Shown one piece after another: positions 1 through 12,263 of a stretch of DNA of 64,000 bases. Source of the DNA: Microvelia longipes (taxonomy: Eukaryota; Arthropoda; Insecta; Hemiptera; Veliidae); the NCBI GenBank assembly GCA_018340805.1, contig JACMZG010001911.1:54079571-54143570 (forward strand). Direction: 5' to 3'. The position numbers and the translations under genes were made by a program. Below the pieces are notes generated by a model that was given only the letters and a program-made list of their open reading frames with translations, was not told where the DNA came from and did not search any database. Position 1 is the stretch's first letter, and the number at the start of each line of letters is the position of its first letter.

Positions 1-660
1 AAATCGTATGTAGAAGTTCTGAGGGAAATAAGAAAGAACATAAATCCAGAAAATACGGAGACGGAAGTAAAGTCTATTAGGAAAACTCGAAATGAAGGGA
101 TCTTATTAGAACTAGGCCCGAACAGCAAAAATAAAGAAGCCTTCCAATCTAGCATAGAGCAGTTCCTTGGATCAGATGCGACAGTGTCGAATCTCCAGCC
201 TAAAGGTTCAATAGAAATTATGGGCCTAGACTCTCTCACAGAGCCAGAGGAAGTCGAACAGGCCCTTTCTAGGGATCTGCCTGGGATAAAGGATGTTAAA
301 GTAGGACTTACGACTCCAAATGAAAGAGGTCAAAGGATTGCGATTGTAGATATGGCTGAAGAACTAGCAGAAAAAATTGTAGACGCCGGAAAAATAAAAA
401 TTGGATGGCTTGTTTGCAGAGTAAGGAGAAGAGCCGTGGTGAAAAGATGTTTTCGGTGTTTAGGCTATGGCCACATGGCTCGTAACTGCAGAGGACCTGA
501 CAGAAGTAAACTATGCTACAAGTGTGGTTCAGAAAATCACAAGGCCAAAGACTGTACCGAACCCGAAAAGTGCGTTCTCTGTTGTGAGAAAACCCAGATA
601 ATACCGAAGTTAATCATGTACCCGGTACCGGGCGTTGTAAAGTTTTTAGAGAAGCCTTAA
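1..660 (+). CDS. LINE ORF1, gag-like zinc-knuckle protein, partial
   Basis: The frame is open from base 1 to the stop at 660, so the true start lies upstream of the window. It encodes a nucleic-acid-binding gag-like protein of the kind that packages LINE RNA. Two complete CCHC zinc knuckles are visible, [14 protein letters not shown] (from about base 449) and [15 protein letters not shown] third starts with CVLC but loses its His and last Cys, and the protein then ends in unrelated residues, which suggests a frameshift near 585. The region before the knuckles resembles the matrix/RRM-like part of R1 gag proteins. ORF2 follows almost immediately, as is usual in R1 elements. Confidence 0.8.
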   Translation, partial: KSYVEVLREIRKNINPENTETEVKSIRKTRNEGILLELGPNSKNKEAFQSSIEQFLGSDATVSNLQPKGSIEIMGLDSLTEPEEVEQALSRDLPGIKDVKVGLTTPNERGQRIAIVDMAEELAEKIVDAGKIKIGWLVCRVRRRAVVKRCFRCLGYGHMARNCRGPDRSKLCYKCGSENHKAKDCTEPEKCVLCCEKTQIIPKLIMYPVPGVVKFLEKP

Positions 661-663
661 AGG

Positions 664-3637
664 AAGCCAAACAGCGCCTATGATGGCTCGAGTTTTACAA
701 GGAAACATGCATAGAAGTAGACTTGCAGACGATGTACTGCACCAAATGGTCCAAGAGAAGAAAATCGACATTGTCCTAATTAGTGAACAGTATAGAAATA
801 GGGATCTTACTAATTGGTTCTCAGACCTCACTGAAACAGCTGCTATATGGATAACTAACCCAGGGAAATTACAAACCAAAAAAACGGCAGAGGCAGAGGA
901 TTTTATGGACTGAATGTATTGGGAAAACATTATATATCTGTTACTTCACCCCAAACGAACCCATACAAGATTTTAGAGATAAGCTGGACGATCTCGAGTA
1001 CAAATAATGCAGAGATTAGAGCAAAATCTTATAGTAGCAGGAGACTTCAATGCAAAAGGACTCGAATGGGGAATGACCTACACCGACTCCAGAGGAAGAT
1101 CACTTCTAGAAATGGCAGCGAGAACAGGCCTCCAAGTACTAAATGAAGGAAATGTAACCACCTTTAGACGGCCTGGTTACGCAGAAACAATCCCAGATAT
1201 CTCTTTCGTTTCAGAATGCTTCGAAAGAAGAATATGCAACTGGAGAGTCCTTGAAGATTATACAGCCAGCGATCACCAATATATTCAGTTCGATATTAAA
1301 GACAAACGCCAGGGAAAAGTTAAGAACCCGAACCAAACACCAAGATGGAACATTAGAAAAATGGAAAGAGATATTTTTTCCATGATGCTTGACTGGGGGT
1401 AAAATCGATTAACAGAAATAGAAATGAAGCAGGAAGTGCGAACCATATAGTCTCATCAACGATGGGATTAATTACTAGAGCCTGTGACGCCTCCATGCCC
1501 CGCGTCAGACAAGATAAGGGTAAGAAACCGGTATACTGGTGGACAGACGAGATCGCAGAGCTCCGTAAAAATTGCCACAAGCTGAGAAGGGTTGCCCAGA
1601 GAGCCAATAACGAAATCGAAAGAACAAATAAATTGGCGTCTTATAAATATGCACGGAAAGCCCTTCGCCGAGCTATAAAGAAAAGAAATCTGAGTGTTGG
1701 AGACAACTGGTAAAGGATATCGACTCAGACCCCTGGGGCCTAGGCTATAAGATTGTAATGAAAAAACTAGGTGATATGAAGTCAAGTAATGAAATGGATA
1801 GTTCGCGAATGGAAAAAATTATCGATACACTGTTCCCATCTCACCAACTAAGGATAATAGATCCCATTAGAGATGTCGACGAATGTCCCCCTTTTACCCT
1901 CGGAGAACTAGAGGAAGCGGTTTTATCTATGAAGGACAAAAAGCGCCTGGCCCAGACGGATACCATCAGAAGCCTTAAAGGAAGTACTAAAACATAAACC
2001 CATCCTTCTACTGGACATGTACAACTCCTGCCTCAACGAAGGTATATTCTATTCTGAATGGAAAGTAGGTCGTCTCGTTTTAATAGACAAAGGTAAGGGA
2101 GACCCTGAACAAGCCTCATCGTACCGCCCTTTATGCATGCTAGATACAGCTGGGAAAGTGCTCGAAAAACTTTTAAAAGCAAGAATGAAGTCCGCAATAA
2201 CTTCATCAGGAGACCTTGCACCGCAGCAGTTTGGTTTCAGATCAGGTCTTTCTACCATAGATGCAATAAGGCAGATCCCTGAGGCTGTCTCAGCTGCAGA
2301 GAATCATAGTTCCCGATGCAAAAGAGTAGTGTTGCTAGTAACATTAGACGTAAAGAACGCTTTTAACTCAGTTAGATGGCGCGACATGAAAAAGGCTCTC
2401 GAAGAACATTTCAAGTTACCAAAATACATGTTAAGAATATTGAACGATTATCTCAATGATAGAAGCCTCCTCTATGACACAAAAGATGGACAGAAAAAAA
2501 CAAAAATTACAGCTGGTGCAGCGCAGGGATCTATCCTTGGCCCAGACTTGTGGAACATAGTATATGATGAACTTCTCAGAATTGCTCTGCCAGATGAATG
2601 CAAATTAATCGCATATGCAGACGATATAGCAGCAATTATCATAGCCCGAGACGCAGAACTGGCCCAAATAAAGTTCAACCAAATTATGAGAATCATTATA
2701 AGATGGATGTCTAACCATGGCCTTTCCTTAGCACTGAACAAAACCGAAGCCATATTCTTAACTAAGAAGAGAATTCCTACAATGATCCCAGTCCAAGTCG
2801 GGAACGAAGTAGTCACCAGCAAGCCAACTGTTAAGTACCTTGGAGTTACCATTGACGTAAAGATGAAATTCCTAGATCATCTAAAAATAGCTGCAGAAAA
2901 AACTTCACTGCGAGTGCGGGGCACTTGGAAGGCTAATGTCTAACATCGGAGCCCGAGAGCAAGCAGAGAAATTACTAATGTCATCAAGTCAATCTATTAT
3001 CCTGTACGGAGCAGAAATCTGGGCCGATGTTCTTAGCAAAAAAAAGCTACAAAAAAATCGTAGCGCGAGTCCAAGGAAATCAGTCTTGAGGGTAGCTTCT
3101 GCATACCGAACGGTCTCCGAACCAGCTGTTTTAGTAATTGCAAGCGTCATTCCCCATTGACCTGCTAGCTATAGAGCGAAAGAGAGTGTACGAAAGAAAA
3201 ATAGAAGCCAATCATAATGCAGTACGAAAAGAAGAAAGAGATAGAACCATGGGGCGGTGGCAACTTCATGGGATGAGGAGACAAGAGGCCGCTGGACATG
3301 GCGCCTGATAAAAAGATATCAAATCATGGGTAGACGAACGCATGGAGAAGTAGTTTCTACATAACACAGCTCTTAGTGGGCACGGATATTTTAGGTCCTA
3401 CTTACACAAAATCGGGAAGCATCAGTCTTTGATTGTCTCTATTGCCCTGGTCTCATTGACAACGTAGAACATACTTTATTTGATTGTACTAAATGGACCA
3501 CGAGAGACTAAATCTAACCCTGATATATGGGCCATCACACCCGACACCATAGTAAATGTCATGCTGAAAAACGAGGACTCGTGGAAATGATCAATACTTT
3601 TGCTGAGACCATCCTGCGAGCTAAAAAGATGATCTAG
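664..3637 (+). pseudogene. LINE ORF2: APE endonuclease plus reverse transcriptase, frameshifted
   Basis: Six or more open segments in different frames together cover one R1-type ORF2. Endonuclease: the segment at 680-913 carries the N-terminal QGNMHRSR and ISEQYRNR motifs, and 1007-1402 has the catalytic VAGDFNAK and the SDHQYI motif. Reverse transcriptase (2017-2943): SYRPLCMLD, FGFRSGLSTIDA, TLDVKNAFNS, AAQGSILGP and the active site YADDI are all recognisable, so the polymerase domain itself is uninterrupted over 308 codons. The C-terminus (about 3430-3495) has a Cys/His finger (CLYC, then EHTLFDC). The last readable stop is at 3637. At least four frame changes make this copy non-functional. 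Family assignment is from motif order, not from a search. Confidence 0.85.
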
Positions 3638-3683
3638 ACAATGTTTTATAGGAACAGGAACACTATACCAATACTGTAGTTAT

Positions 3684-4001
3684 AATTTATTTATTTATTT
3701 TTTATATATATTTTTTTTTTTAATTTTTTATTTTTTTTATTTTTTTTTTTTTTTTTTTATTTTTTTTTTTTTTTTTTTTATTAATTATTTTTATTTTATT
3801 TTTTTTTTTTTTATTTATTTTTTTTTTTATTTTATTTATTTTTTTATTTTTTTTATTTTTTATTTTTATTTATTTTTTTTTTTTTTTATTTTTTTTATTT
3901 TTTATTTATTTATTTTTTATTTTTTTTTAAATTTTTTATTTTTTTTTATTATTTATTTTTATTTTTATTATTTTTTTTTTTTTTTATTTTTTTTTTTTTT
4001 T
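3684..4001 (+). repeat. Strand-asymmetric T-rich low-complexity stretch
   Basis: More than 300 bases composed almost only of T with scattered A, in blocks like TTTATTTTTTT. It lies in the 3' region of the R1-like LINE, between the ORF2 stop and a normal-composition segment. It looks like expansion of a TTTA-type repeat. No gene is present in it. Confidence 0.9.
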
Positions 4002-4328
4002 TGGTCAGGTTTGAGGTTGGTTCTAGGCGTTGCAGATTTCTTTGCAACGTCTAGACCACATTAAAGCTCTGACAAAAGGAGAATAGGGGGTAACATGGGA
4101 GGGAGCCGGAAGGCTCAAGATAAGACCTAGCCTGAAGTAATGTGAATACGGTTCCAGGCTAGGTTTAAGGGTTTCGCGGAGTGAGTTTTAGTTGGTATGA
4201 GCAGACCCTGAGTCCAAACACTGTTGACAGACCGCTGTCTTCGTGCGTAAATGCATTTCTCTCTCTTTTTGGTAACATTTTTCCCGAAGAAAAAATTTTG
4301 CCAAAAAAAAAAAAAAAAAAAAAAAAAA
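4002..4328 (+). other. Probable LINE 3' UTR and poly(A) tail
   Basis: About 250 bases of normal composition containing a near-perfect stem (4021-4053, arms TCTAGGCGTTGCA and TGCAACGTCTAGA) and a second stem built on ACCTAGCCT/AGGCTAGGT, followed by a 26-base A run at 4303-4328. This is consistent with the structured 3' UTR and tail of the preceding LINE. Assignment to that element is by position only. Confidence 0.5.
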
Positions 4329-4675
4329 ACCGACCAAATTTTAAATTTTACAGGTATTTATTTATAAGAACATCAACGGGCATAACCCCTTTTTACATCA
4401 ATAAAATATTTTTAAAAAAAAAAAACAAACAATTGCACAAAAAACCTTTTTAAAAGAAGGTTTTATTACGGGTTTTTGACTTTTTGCTCACTAAGAGCTG
4501 TCTTATCGACTTCATACCGGTTTAATTAGATTCAGAGTCCCAAAAAATATTAAAACACCACTGGGCCAGGAATGGGTATGATTCGAGAGCGCAGGTATCT
4601 TCAAAGGTGGAGGACGCATCCCCCCCCCCCTACATAGGCTAAATAAAGCCAATTTATTAGACACATTATAATTGT
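4329..4675. other. No gene seen; A-rich tract and C run
   Basis: AT-rich sequence with a second A tract near 4415-4428 and a run of ten C at 4621-4630. Short open frames here are translations of the homopolymers. Nothing coding is supported. Confidence 0.6.
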
Positions 4676-5320
4676 ACGAGAGACACCTAGGAAATGTAAC
4701 AAGCAAAATGCAATGCTACATCTGGGAACTGTTCTATCATTCGACATTCGTCATCATTGATGGCTCGACATTATGTCATGTCCCACTATGTTTCGTTATA
4801 ACGTCTAACTCATCAGGGCGCCGACAGAGCCTGAACTCACTCTAACCTTCAATTAATTCCGAAGAATATAATGTGAAGTACTTACCAGAGACGAGCGGTG
4901 CTCTCTTACCGCCATCATGCATGGCAAGCAAAATATATATTTTTTGATACTACCGAGTTTTGCAAAACATGAATAGTTGATAAAATATAATTGTGTAAAA
5001 GACACCTAGGAAATGTAACAAGCAAAATTCAATGCTACATCTGGGACATGACATTCTGTCGAGCCATCAATGATGATAAATGTAGAATGATGGAACAGTT
5101 CCCAGATGTAAGGCTCTGTCGGCGCCCTGATGAGTTAGACGTAACGAAATAGAGCGGGACATGACATTATGTCGAGCCATCAATGATGACGAATGTCGAA
5201 TAATGTAACAGTTCCCAGATGTAGCATTGCATTTTGCTTGTTACATTTCCTAAGTAACAAGCAAAATGCCGAAAAATTATATTGTGTCAACTATTTATGT
5301 TTTGCAAAACTCGGTAGTAT
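4676..5320. repeat. Foldback repeat with about 150-base inverted arms
   Basis: The sequence at 4676-4828 recurs as its reverse complement at about 5105-5258 with few differences, sharing for example GGCGCCGACAGAGCC and its complement. A second pair lies inside: TACCGAGTTTTGCAAAACAT at 4951-4970 pairs with 5298-5316. A shuffled third copy of the arm starts at 4999. This is a foldback or MITE-like structure without coding sequence. No target duplication was identified. Confidence 0.75.
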
Positions 5321-5785
5321 CAAATGATATACCAATTTATTAGCTTTATTTGCCAATGAAGCTAAATACAATCTAAGTGTAGACATAAAAATGTACAGGT
5401 TTTTCTCATTTCATCCTTTGCCTAAATAACCACCTTGTGCTCTTAGTCAGGGGACTTTAATTTATCTTGAAAAGCTTATTGGTCCCAAGCATTTGCATTT
5501 CAAAATATTATTCATAGCATTCAGGCAAGCGTAGTAAGCCCCTGTATTTACATTTTCGTCACTATAAATCTCTTTAGGGTAATTGTAGCGAGATCCTTAC
5601 CCTCTCTAGTAAAATCATTGCCCTCTCAGTATTAATAAATTTTGAGGAAAAATTTAATCGCGCCTTAATAAATTTAAGTCTTCTTAAATTTATTTTAACG
5701 CAATTCTTATATCGAAATTACATCTAACCCAAAGATTTACCAAAATTTATCCAGCGATGACGACTGGTGACGTGCGATTATTAAG

Positions 5786-5846
<61 letters not shown>

Positions 5847-5965
5847 CACATTAGAATTTTGACTTCACAAATGAGACATTAAATATAGAAATATAGTTAG
5901 AATACGAAGTAAATTAGAGTGGTTTTTTAACGTCTCATTAGTGCCCCATCATCAATTAAATAATG

Positions 5966-6020
<55 letters not shown>

Positions 6021-6720
6021 ATTCGTAATAGGGACCCTGAAACATTACTACTCAGTAAAAAGCTGAAATGAGATTTTATTAAAAACGTATTATTATTAAA
6101 GAGGAGAATATGTTCTAGAAAAATAGCGAATTTCTAGAATGTTCTCCTTGGGGGGAAACAGAAAAGAAACTTATCTTCTACCTAAAGTTATCCTGTAGAA
6201 TCTAGATTAGATTAATTATGCAACACAGTAATGTATTGCGCTCTAGTAAGAGTTTAATGCCATAAGGAAAATTATATTATCCCCAATACTGCATACCCTC
6301 CTTTTAACCTGAGATGAATTAAAGCATTCGATTAGGTACATAAATTAGTATAATCATTGGATAAACGTGTATTTAATCCACCCAGTACTAAAAATGTACC
6401 GTACTTCCATTTTAGACTTTAGACATAATACATAATACTCTTACATAATAATTTTTTAAAGAAAAATAAGAAGAATAATCGAAAACAACAAGCAACCGGT
6501 CAATCCAAAATCCAAGCGTTTCATAAACACAACAGGTATCGCTTTGTGCCCATAGCGTCCCAAGCCATGTGTGAGGAAAAATACAGAAGCAGGGAAACGC
6601 GGTGCCGAAGATATAATGTTGGTGAGTAAAACCTAAATTTATAATAATTTATTATTTATTGTTTTATCGACCGCGATATCTGTGTTTATACCACACCATG
6701 ATTTTTAAAGTAGAACTACG
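5321..6720. other. AT-rich sequence without genes; two (AT)n microsatellites
   Basis: No credible coding frame was found on either strand. Pure (AT)n tracts lie at 5788-5840 and 5972-6022. The remainder is ordinary AT-rich intergenic or dead-repeat sequence. Confidence 0.6.
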
Positions 6721-6914
6721 TAGTGATGTAGAATGCTCGAGCATAATCTTTTAGAGAATATTCTCTTAAGGCGAGCATTTTCTTTTAGAGCTACAATTTT
6801 AAAAATAACGTTAAAAAATGTTTAACTTTAAGATTAGCTACTATTTGAGTTGTATTTAATAATTTTTGTCATAAAATATCATAGAGATAAACTAAAAAGT
6901 AATAATAACATTTA

Positions 6915-6949
6915 GTACGTTCACACACACTCTAGATCCGCGAATCGTA
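6915..6949 (+). repeat. Left terminal inverted repeat
   Basis: 35 bases, inverted match to 12228-12262 with two differences. Preceded by TTA. Confidence 0.8.
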
Positions 6950-7634
6950 AAGAATACGTATGCAATACGGTCAACTAACTTCACGGTTCTTGCAGCGTAT
7001 CTGTGTAGTCGATCGAGTGATAACTGATCCCGCCAAAACATGGCGTCTTGTATAGTGAACCTTCACTTTTGGTTATAAGGAAGTTTAAAACTAAAAATAT
7101 ATTTAATTAAATTGTGATTTCTTTGCATAATAATAAAGTTACACTAAAAAAAATAATATTCCAAAAGTTATTTGATCAGAAACGGTTATATAGAAGTGAA
7201 ATAAAAGTTCGACGAGAAGGTTATCCGTTAAATACGATCGTCTCTAAAGGTACACACACAAAAAGACAGCGTATCGGGGGGATCCATTTAGATTCCATCT
7301 CCCTAGTTTTTATTTATTTATTTATTTATTAAATAATTCACGGACTTACGTCCTTTTACAAAAAATATGAGAATTAACAAAAATAGCATATAAACAATAC
7401 ACAATTAAACATGAACATAAAATATATAAGTAATAAAATAAAATAAGAGTAACAATAAAATTAAGAATCAGACCAGAGTAATTAAAACCAACAGGAATAT
7501 CAAATAACAAAATGTAATAAAGACTAAATATACCTAATTATTGAATCAAGTACTAAATAAAAAGAACATTAACATGTTAGGCAAGGTAAATAATATCAAG
7601 GCTTTTACTTCTAAAATAAACTTAACATTAAGGG

Positions 7635-7636
7635 AG

Positions 7637-7669
<33 letters not shown>
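7635..7669. repeat. Poly(A) run (poly(T) on the LINE strand)
   Basis: About 33 consecutive A on + within the 3' UTR of the minus-strand CR1-like element. The neighbouring short open frame is only a translation of this run. Confidence 0.9.
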
Positions 7670-7671
<2 letters not shown>

Positions 7672-8114
7672 ATCATTAAGAAAAATTAAAATAGAAAGAA
7701 GTTACAGAGGTCAAAGAAGAAGAAAATAAAAACACATAAAATAATGTCCAGAGATCATAGGTTTGGGAAAAAATAATAATAATAATAAAATGAAATTAAA
7801 CCTAATCTATAATATGGTTAAAATGTAGCTCATAACTGGAATAAAAATTACAAAATCTATTGATAAAATCAAGGAGATATTGATGTGAAATGTGACGAAG
7901 AAAGTAAATAATTAATAAACAGTAGTAATTTATGTAGTTGATAATTGAAATTTACTTAAATTTGTTCATACACATTTTCTTGAAAGAGGATAGGGTTTGA
8001 CAGAAAATATCACTTTCAAGAGGAAGGTTATTTGCTTCTCTCATAATTCTGGTTATGGGACTATAGTAGAGGTAGTTATTCCTAGCAAAGGGAACATTAA
8101 ATAATAAATTAATT

Positions 8115-10790
8115 CTAGTACCTTGAGGGAATATTAAAATAACTTTCTAATAATTGAGGAGAATCAATTAGAGAGTTGACTAGTTTATAGACAAACATTA
8201 AGTCAAAGTAAACTCTTCTTAGGTCTAACATTTTTAAATTAAATTCTTGGTATAAGTAATTTAAAGGAATGTTATCATAATTGAATCCCATTCTATAGCC
8301 AATCATCCTCAATACTTTTCTTTGGATTCTTTCTAGCCTAGTATTATTCTCTAATGTATAAGGAGACCAGACAGAGCAACAGTAGTCTAAGATCGGCCTG
8401 ACAAGAGTACAATATAGCGTATGTATAATAGTTGGATTATTGAAATTTTTAGATAATCTATAGATCATACCTAGCAGTCTATTTGCTTTTGTACAGATGT
8501 GGTTAATGTGAGAATTAAAGGACAGGTCTGATGACATTATAACCAAGGTCCTTGACCTCATTTAGCCTAGTAAGAGCAACATTGTCAAGTATATAGTCGA
8601 AGAATATTGGATCTTTAGACCTATGGTAAGTTACAACAAAATTTACTAACATTCAGACTCATTAAATTTATATCACACCAATGTTTAACATTGTTAAGAC
8701 ATCTCTGTAACTTTATACAATCAATAACACTGTTTATTAGAAGTAAAATTTTTAAGTCATCAGCGAACAAAAGAAAGATTATTGGATGAATTTTAGCTTC
8801 AATAATATCATTGATGAACAATAGAAACAAAAATGGCCCCAGGTGAGAACCTTGCGGAACTCCAGACAAAGCTATAAAATAATAGGAGAAAACATTTTTG
8901 ACACTTACATATTGCACTCTATTAGAAAGGTAAGATTCAAACCACCGTACTAAGTTATGACAAATACCTAAAGCTTTAAGCTTGGCAATAAGATGGGGAA
9001 TACTTAACTTATCAAAAGCCTTGCTAAAGTCGGTGTAAATGACATCCACCTGTCTATAAATATCAAAGGCTTCAAGTACATACTTCTGAAATACTAGAAG
9101 ATTAGTAAGGGTAGATCTACCAGATACAAAACCATGTTGGTCAGGTATTATTATGTTTTTAAACATTGGAGATATAATTGTGAGTATACAGTCTTCAAAG
9201 ATTTTGGCTAAACATGGTTGTATTGTGATAGGGCGATAATTTTGGATATTACTTTTGTCACCTGACTTGTGAATTGGAATTATATAACTTAGTTTAAGGC
9301 TGCTGGAAAGATACCGGTTGAAAGAGACTGATTAAAAAATCACAAAGTACTGGGGCTAAGATAGTGGAAAAAGTTTTAAAAATAAATGAAGGTATTTTAT
9401 CAGGCCCAGGTCCTTTGGATAAATTCAAGCCATTTAATTTGCTAAGGACGTCTTTAACCTGGATATGACACGAGTTAAGGATTAGATTATCATTAATATA
9501 ATTATAAGAAGGAGGCTCGGCATTGATTGCACAAAGACACTAGAGAAGTAATTAGCAAACATATCACTGATAGTCTTAGGGTCATCACTGGTCTCATCCC
9601 CATATGACATAATAGCTGGTAAACTATTACTTTTATATATAGAATTATAAAAGGACCAAAAAGATTTTGTGTCATGGGGGATGGTATTTTGTAGGTTATC
9701 CATAAAGTGTCTATAATCAGTTTTTGTGAGCTCTTTACATCTTTTCCGAATGTTAGAAAAAATTGCATAGTCATTGACATTGCCAAAAGCTTTATACATT
9801 GTATGAACAAATTTCTTTTGAAAATAAGTTTTTTTAATTCAGGTGAGGCCCAAGGGGGAAAAGATGATGGAAATATTTTCTTTAGTGGAGTGAATTTGGT
9901 GATTCCTTCTTGTAGAATGGATGTGAATGAATTGAATAAATCATCCCACGTCTGGTTTAAAAGGTAATCCTTAAATCCATCTATGTCTGTTTTTTTATAG
10001 TCTAATATAGAGAACCTCTCTGGCAAGTAAGTATGTTCACTATGAGATTCCATGGATAATGCAAGAGGAGGATGATAGCCTTCAGTTTTTAACAGTGGAT
10101 CATAAGATATGTCACTAACCATTAAATTTTCATCAGAAGAAAATACAAGGTCCAAGTATTCATTTGTGCCATTTGGTACTTTATTGCATTGAAATAAATC
10201 GAAAAAAGTGAATGTATCAGAAATAGTTTAGCCTGGTTGGAAGAGAGAATTCTGTCAACAGGGGGTAAAGTCCAGTTTACACCAGGGAGGTTAAAGTCTC
10301 CTAGGCACAGAACTGCTGAATATGATATGTTGGATGAGAGTATTTTTTCCAGAGAATTACAATAAGATTCATATGCTTGCAAAGGAGAGCTAGGTGGAAT
10401 ATAAATAGCTGAAATTAATATGTTGTGGAGTTTGAGTTTAATTCGAACTGCCAAATGTTCATTAGTTTGATTAAGTAAGGATATTTGTTGACATGCAAGA
10501 TGTTTTTTTATAGCAATCAGTACCCCTCCTCCGCTTTGTTTGTCACTGGTATTTGAATTTCTGTCACATCTAAAAATAGAATAACTATAATTAATTCCAA
10601 GTTCATTATTATTTATAAAAGGAGTGAGATTAGTTTCTGTTAGGACAATAATGTCATAGTTTGAAGATGTGACATTTTGTTGGAATTGTACTAATTTGGA
10701 TCTCAATCCATTAGCATTTTGATAGTATGTGTTTATCCGAGTCCTTGCTAGTTTTTTGACTTCACAATAGTGCGGAGGCTGTTTACATAT
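8115..10790 (-). pseudogene. CR1-type ORF2: endonuclease and reverse transcriptase, broken
   Basis: Endonuclease: readable from about 10790 (NANGLRSKL, DIIVLTETNLTP, GGGVLIAI, CLGDFNLPGVNW). The middle part is split over two overlapping frames (9482-10155). Reverse transcriptase: 8621-9166 carries DQHGFVSGRST, TDFSKAFDK, SGVPQGSHLGP and LLFADDLK, the YxDD-equivalent active site. The C-terminal part in 8115-8561 has NRLLGMIYRLSKNF and the TLVRPILDYCCSVW motif shared by CR1/Jockey-type polymerases. At least three frame changes separate the segments, so the enzyme is dead although all core motifs remain visible. Confidence 0.85.
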
Positions 10791-10810
10791 TTAATTTTTA
10801 AATCTTTCTC

Positions 10811-11797
10811 TCAATTCTTTATCCTCAAATCCATCTCACTTGCTAGTTCCTTGAAATATAATCTTTCTCTGTCTGTTTTGTCTCTGGAAGCTGAGATAGG
10901 AGCCTTATCATTATTATCTTTATCATTGCTGTTATCAGAGTAAAGATTCATTTTATTATCATTTATGGATTTCATTAAATTCATTGCAATACTTTCTGTT
11001 TGTAAACATACCTTTAAAGGTCTTATTTTACCTGGTATGTATTTAGCTCCAAGCCTGTAGACTTGTATGTCAAAAATTTCAGTGTCAGGTAATAAATTTT
11101 TAAAAAGAGATTTAATCTGGTTGTTGTCTTCATTTATTTGATCTTTTTTCTCAGTAGTCTTTGACTCAGGTATGTTATAGACAATGATATTTCGAGCTCT
11201 CTTGAGTCTTTCAAGGGCTTCAGCAATGGCGACTTCATCCTGTTTGAATTTATTAGTCGATATTTCTTTAATATTACTATCTACCTGGGTAACTCTATCG
11301 TTTAAGTCTGATACATTGGAAGTAACTTGTAATAATTCGCCCTTAAATGAATTTAGTGAATTTTTTATACCAGTTGAGTCTTGTTCTAGATCAATAACAC
11401 GCTTATTCAGAATTTCAAAACTGTCATCAACTAGGTGTCGTAAATCGCTGACAGAGCTTGATAGATGTTCAAGTTTGCCGTCTAATGATACATTCAGGGA
11501 GTTGAAATTTTTCTCACATTTTTCATTATTTTGGTCTATTTTATTCATTAGTAAAGTAAGTTGATCCATAATATTAGATTGAAAAACTGGAATAGCTTGA
11601 TCATCACAGTCCATTCTATCGCACGTCCAAACTTGTGAAGTGTCTGCCATATTCTTATAATGATTTTCATTAATGTTTACACAAGATATGTGAAACCATC
11701 TACTACATTTACTATCACAAAGAACACCTTTTTCGTCATCGTGTACTTTTTTTAAACAGACTGGACAAGTATCCTGACTTACATGATTATTCTGCAT
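10811..11797 (-). CDS. CR1-type ORF1 protein with PHD finger, 328 aa
   Basis: Open for 328 codons from the ATG at 11797. Residues 11-64 form a PHD-like zinc finger (CPVC, CDSKCSRWFHISC, then WTCDRMDC). Residues about 70-195 are charged and heptad-like, consistent with a coiled coil that would trimerise the protein. From about residue 205 the stretch NIIVYNIPES begins an RRM-like nucleic-acid-binding domain ending near RPLKVCL. This is the usual make-up of ORF1 in CR1/L2-type LINEs, which bind their own RNA. The stop at 10811 is about 20 bases before the start of readable ORF2. Length is normal for the family and no break is visible. Confidence 0.8.
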   Translation of the reverse strand: MQNNHVSQDTCPVCLKKVHDDEKGVLCDSKCSRWFHISCVNINENHYKNMADTSQVWTCDRMDCDDQAIPVFQSNIMDQLTLLMNKIDQNNEKCEKNFNSLNVSLDGKLEHLSSSVSDLRHLVDDSFEILNKRVIDLEQDSTGIKNSLNSFKGELLQVTSNVSDLNDRVTQVDSNIKEISTNKFKQDEVAIAEALERLKRARNIIVYNIPESKTTEKKDQINEDNNQIKSLFKNLLPDTEIFDIQVYRLGAKYIPGKIRPLKVCLQTESIAMNLMKSINDNKMNLYSDNSNDKDNNDKAPISASRDKTDRERLYFKELASEMDLRIKN

Positions 11798-12227
11798 GTT
11801 GCAATCTCCTTTTTCATCAGTTGTATAAGAAAAATATTAATATTAGCAATATGAAGTAGTCGAATTTCAAAAATTAAGATGAAAATAAGATGAGGGGCAA
11901 CGTGCTTTCTGTAACCTTCCAAAGACACGTCTATCTTTTACATGAGAGCAATTATTAAATGTTATAAAATTATTAACACTTACAATAAGCAACTGTAAAG
12001 TGAATATTATAATACAAATCAATAAGAATTTGTACTGAAAAGCTGAATAAAATTAGGTTTAATTTCTGGAATTACTGTAACATACCTTTAAAATGTTAAC
12101 AAACCTTTTAATCCACAAAGAAAATAGTCCGAAAAAGAAGTCCAAAAAAACATTCTAGCGTATGCGATCGGATCCCCTCTGCATGGTTCATACAGCTTAA
12201 ATTACCGTATTGAGAGATCGTATCCCA

Positions 12228-12262
12228 TACGATACGCGGATCTAAAGTGTGTGTGAACGTAC
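12228..12262 (-). repeat. Right terminal inverted repeat
   Basis: Inverted partner of 6915-6949. Followed by TTA. Confidence 0.8.
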
Positions 12263-12263
12263 T

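Larger units (their letters stand above)
1..4328 (+). mobile_element. R1-clade non-LTR retrotransposon, degenerate, 5' end outside window
   Basis: A LINE on the + strand in the order gag-like ORF1 with zinc knuckles, APE endonuclease, reverse transcriptase, then a C-terminal Cys/His motif and no RNase H, which is the R1-clade layout. ORF2 is split over several frames, so the copy is dead. The 3' limit is inferred: after the last coding segment come a T-rich stretch, a stem-loop-bearing 250-base segment and a 26-base poly(A) run, taken here as the tail. R1-clade elements move by target-primed reverse transcription. The 5' end, promoter and any target duplication are not in the window. Confidence 0.85.
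7308..11815 (-). mobile_element. CR1-like non-LTR retrotransposon (minus strand)
   Basis: Read on the minus strand: ORF1 (PHD finger, coiled coil, RRM-like) at 11797-10811, ORF2 (endonuclease, reverse transcriptase) at about 10790-8115, then an 800-base 3' UTR. It ends at about 7308 in short tandem repeats (TTTA at 7309-7330 on +, i.e. AATA-type on the coding strand), which is how CR1-group LINEs terminate, rather than in poly(A). A PHD-type zinc finger in ORF1 is typical of this group. It sits inside the TTA-flanked element. ORF1 is open while ORF2 is frameshifted. Confidence 0.85.
6915..12262. mobile_element. TTA-flanked DNA element with inverted ends, split by a LINE
   Basis: The left end at 6915-6949 and the right end at 12228-12262 are inverted copies over 35 bases with two mismatches, beginning GTACGTTCACACACAC. 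TTA sits directly outside both ends (6912-6914 and 12263-12265), matching the three-base TTA/TWA duplications of PIF/Harbinger elements. No transposase gene belongs to it: the interior is almost wholly occupied by a CR1-like LINE. It was therefore probably a short non-autonomous element before the LINE inserted. Harbinger assignment is inferred from duplication length only. Confidence 0.65.

Noticed and set aside
2472..2852. 126-codon minus-strand frame
   Set aside because: Antisense shadow of the reverse transcriptase frame.
11184..11564. 126-codon plus-strand frame
   Set aside because: Antisense shadow of the CR1-type ORF1.
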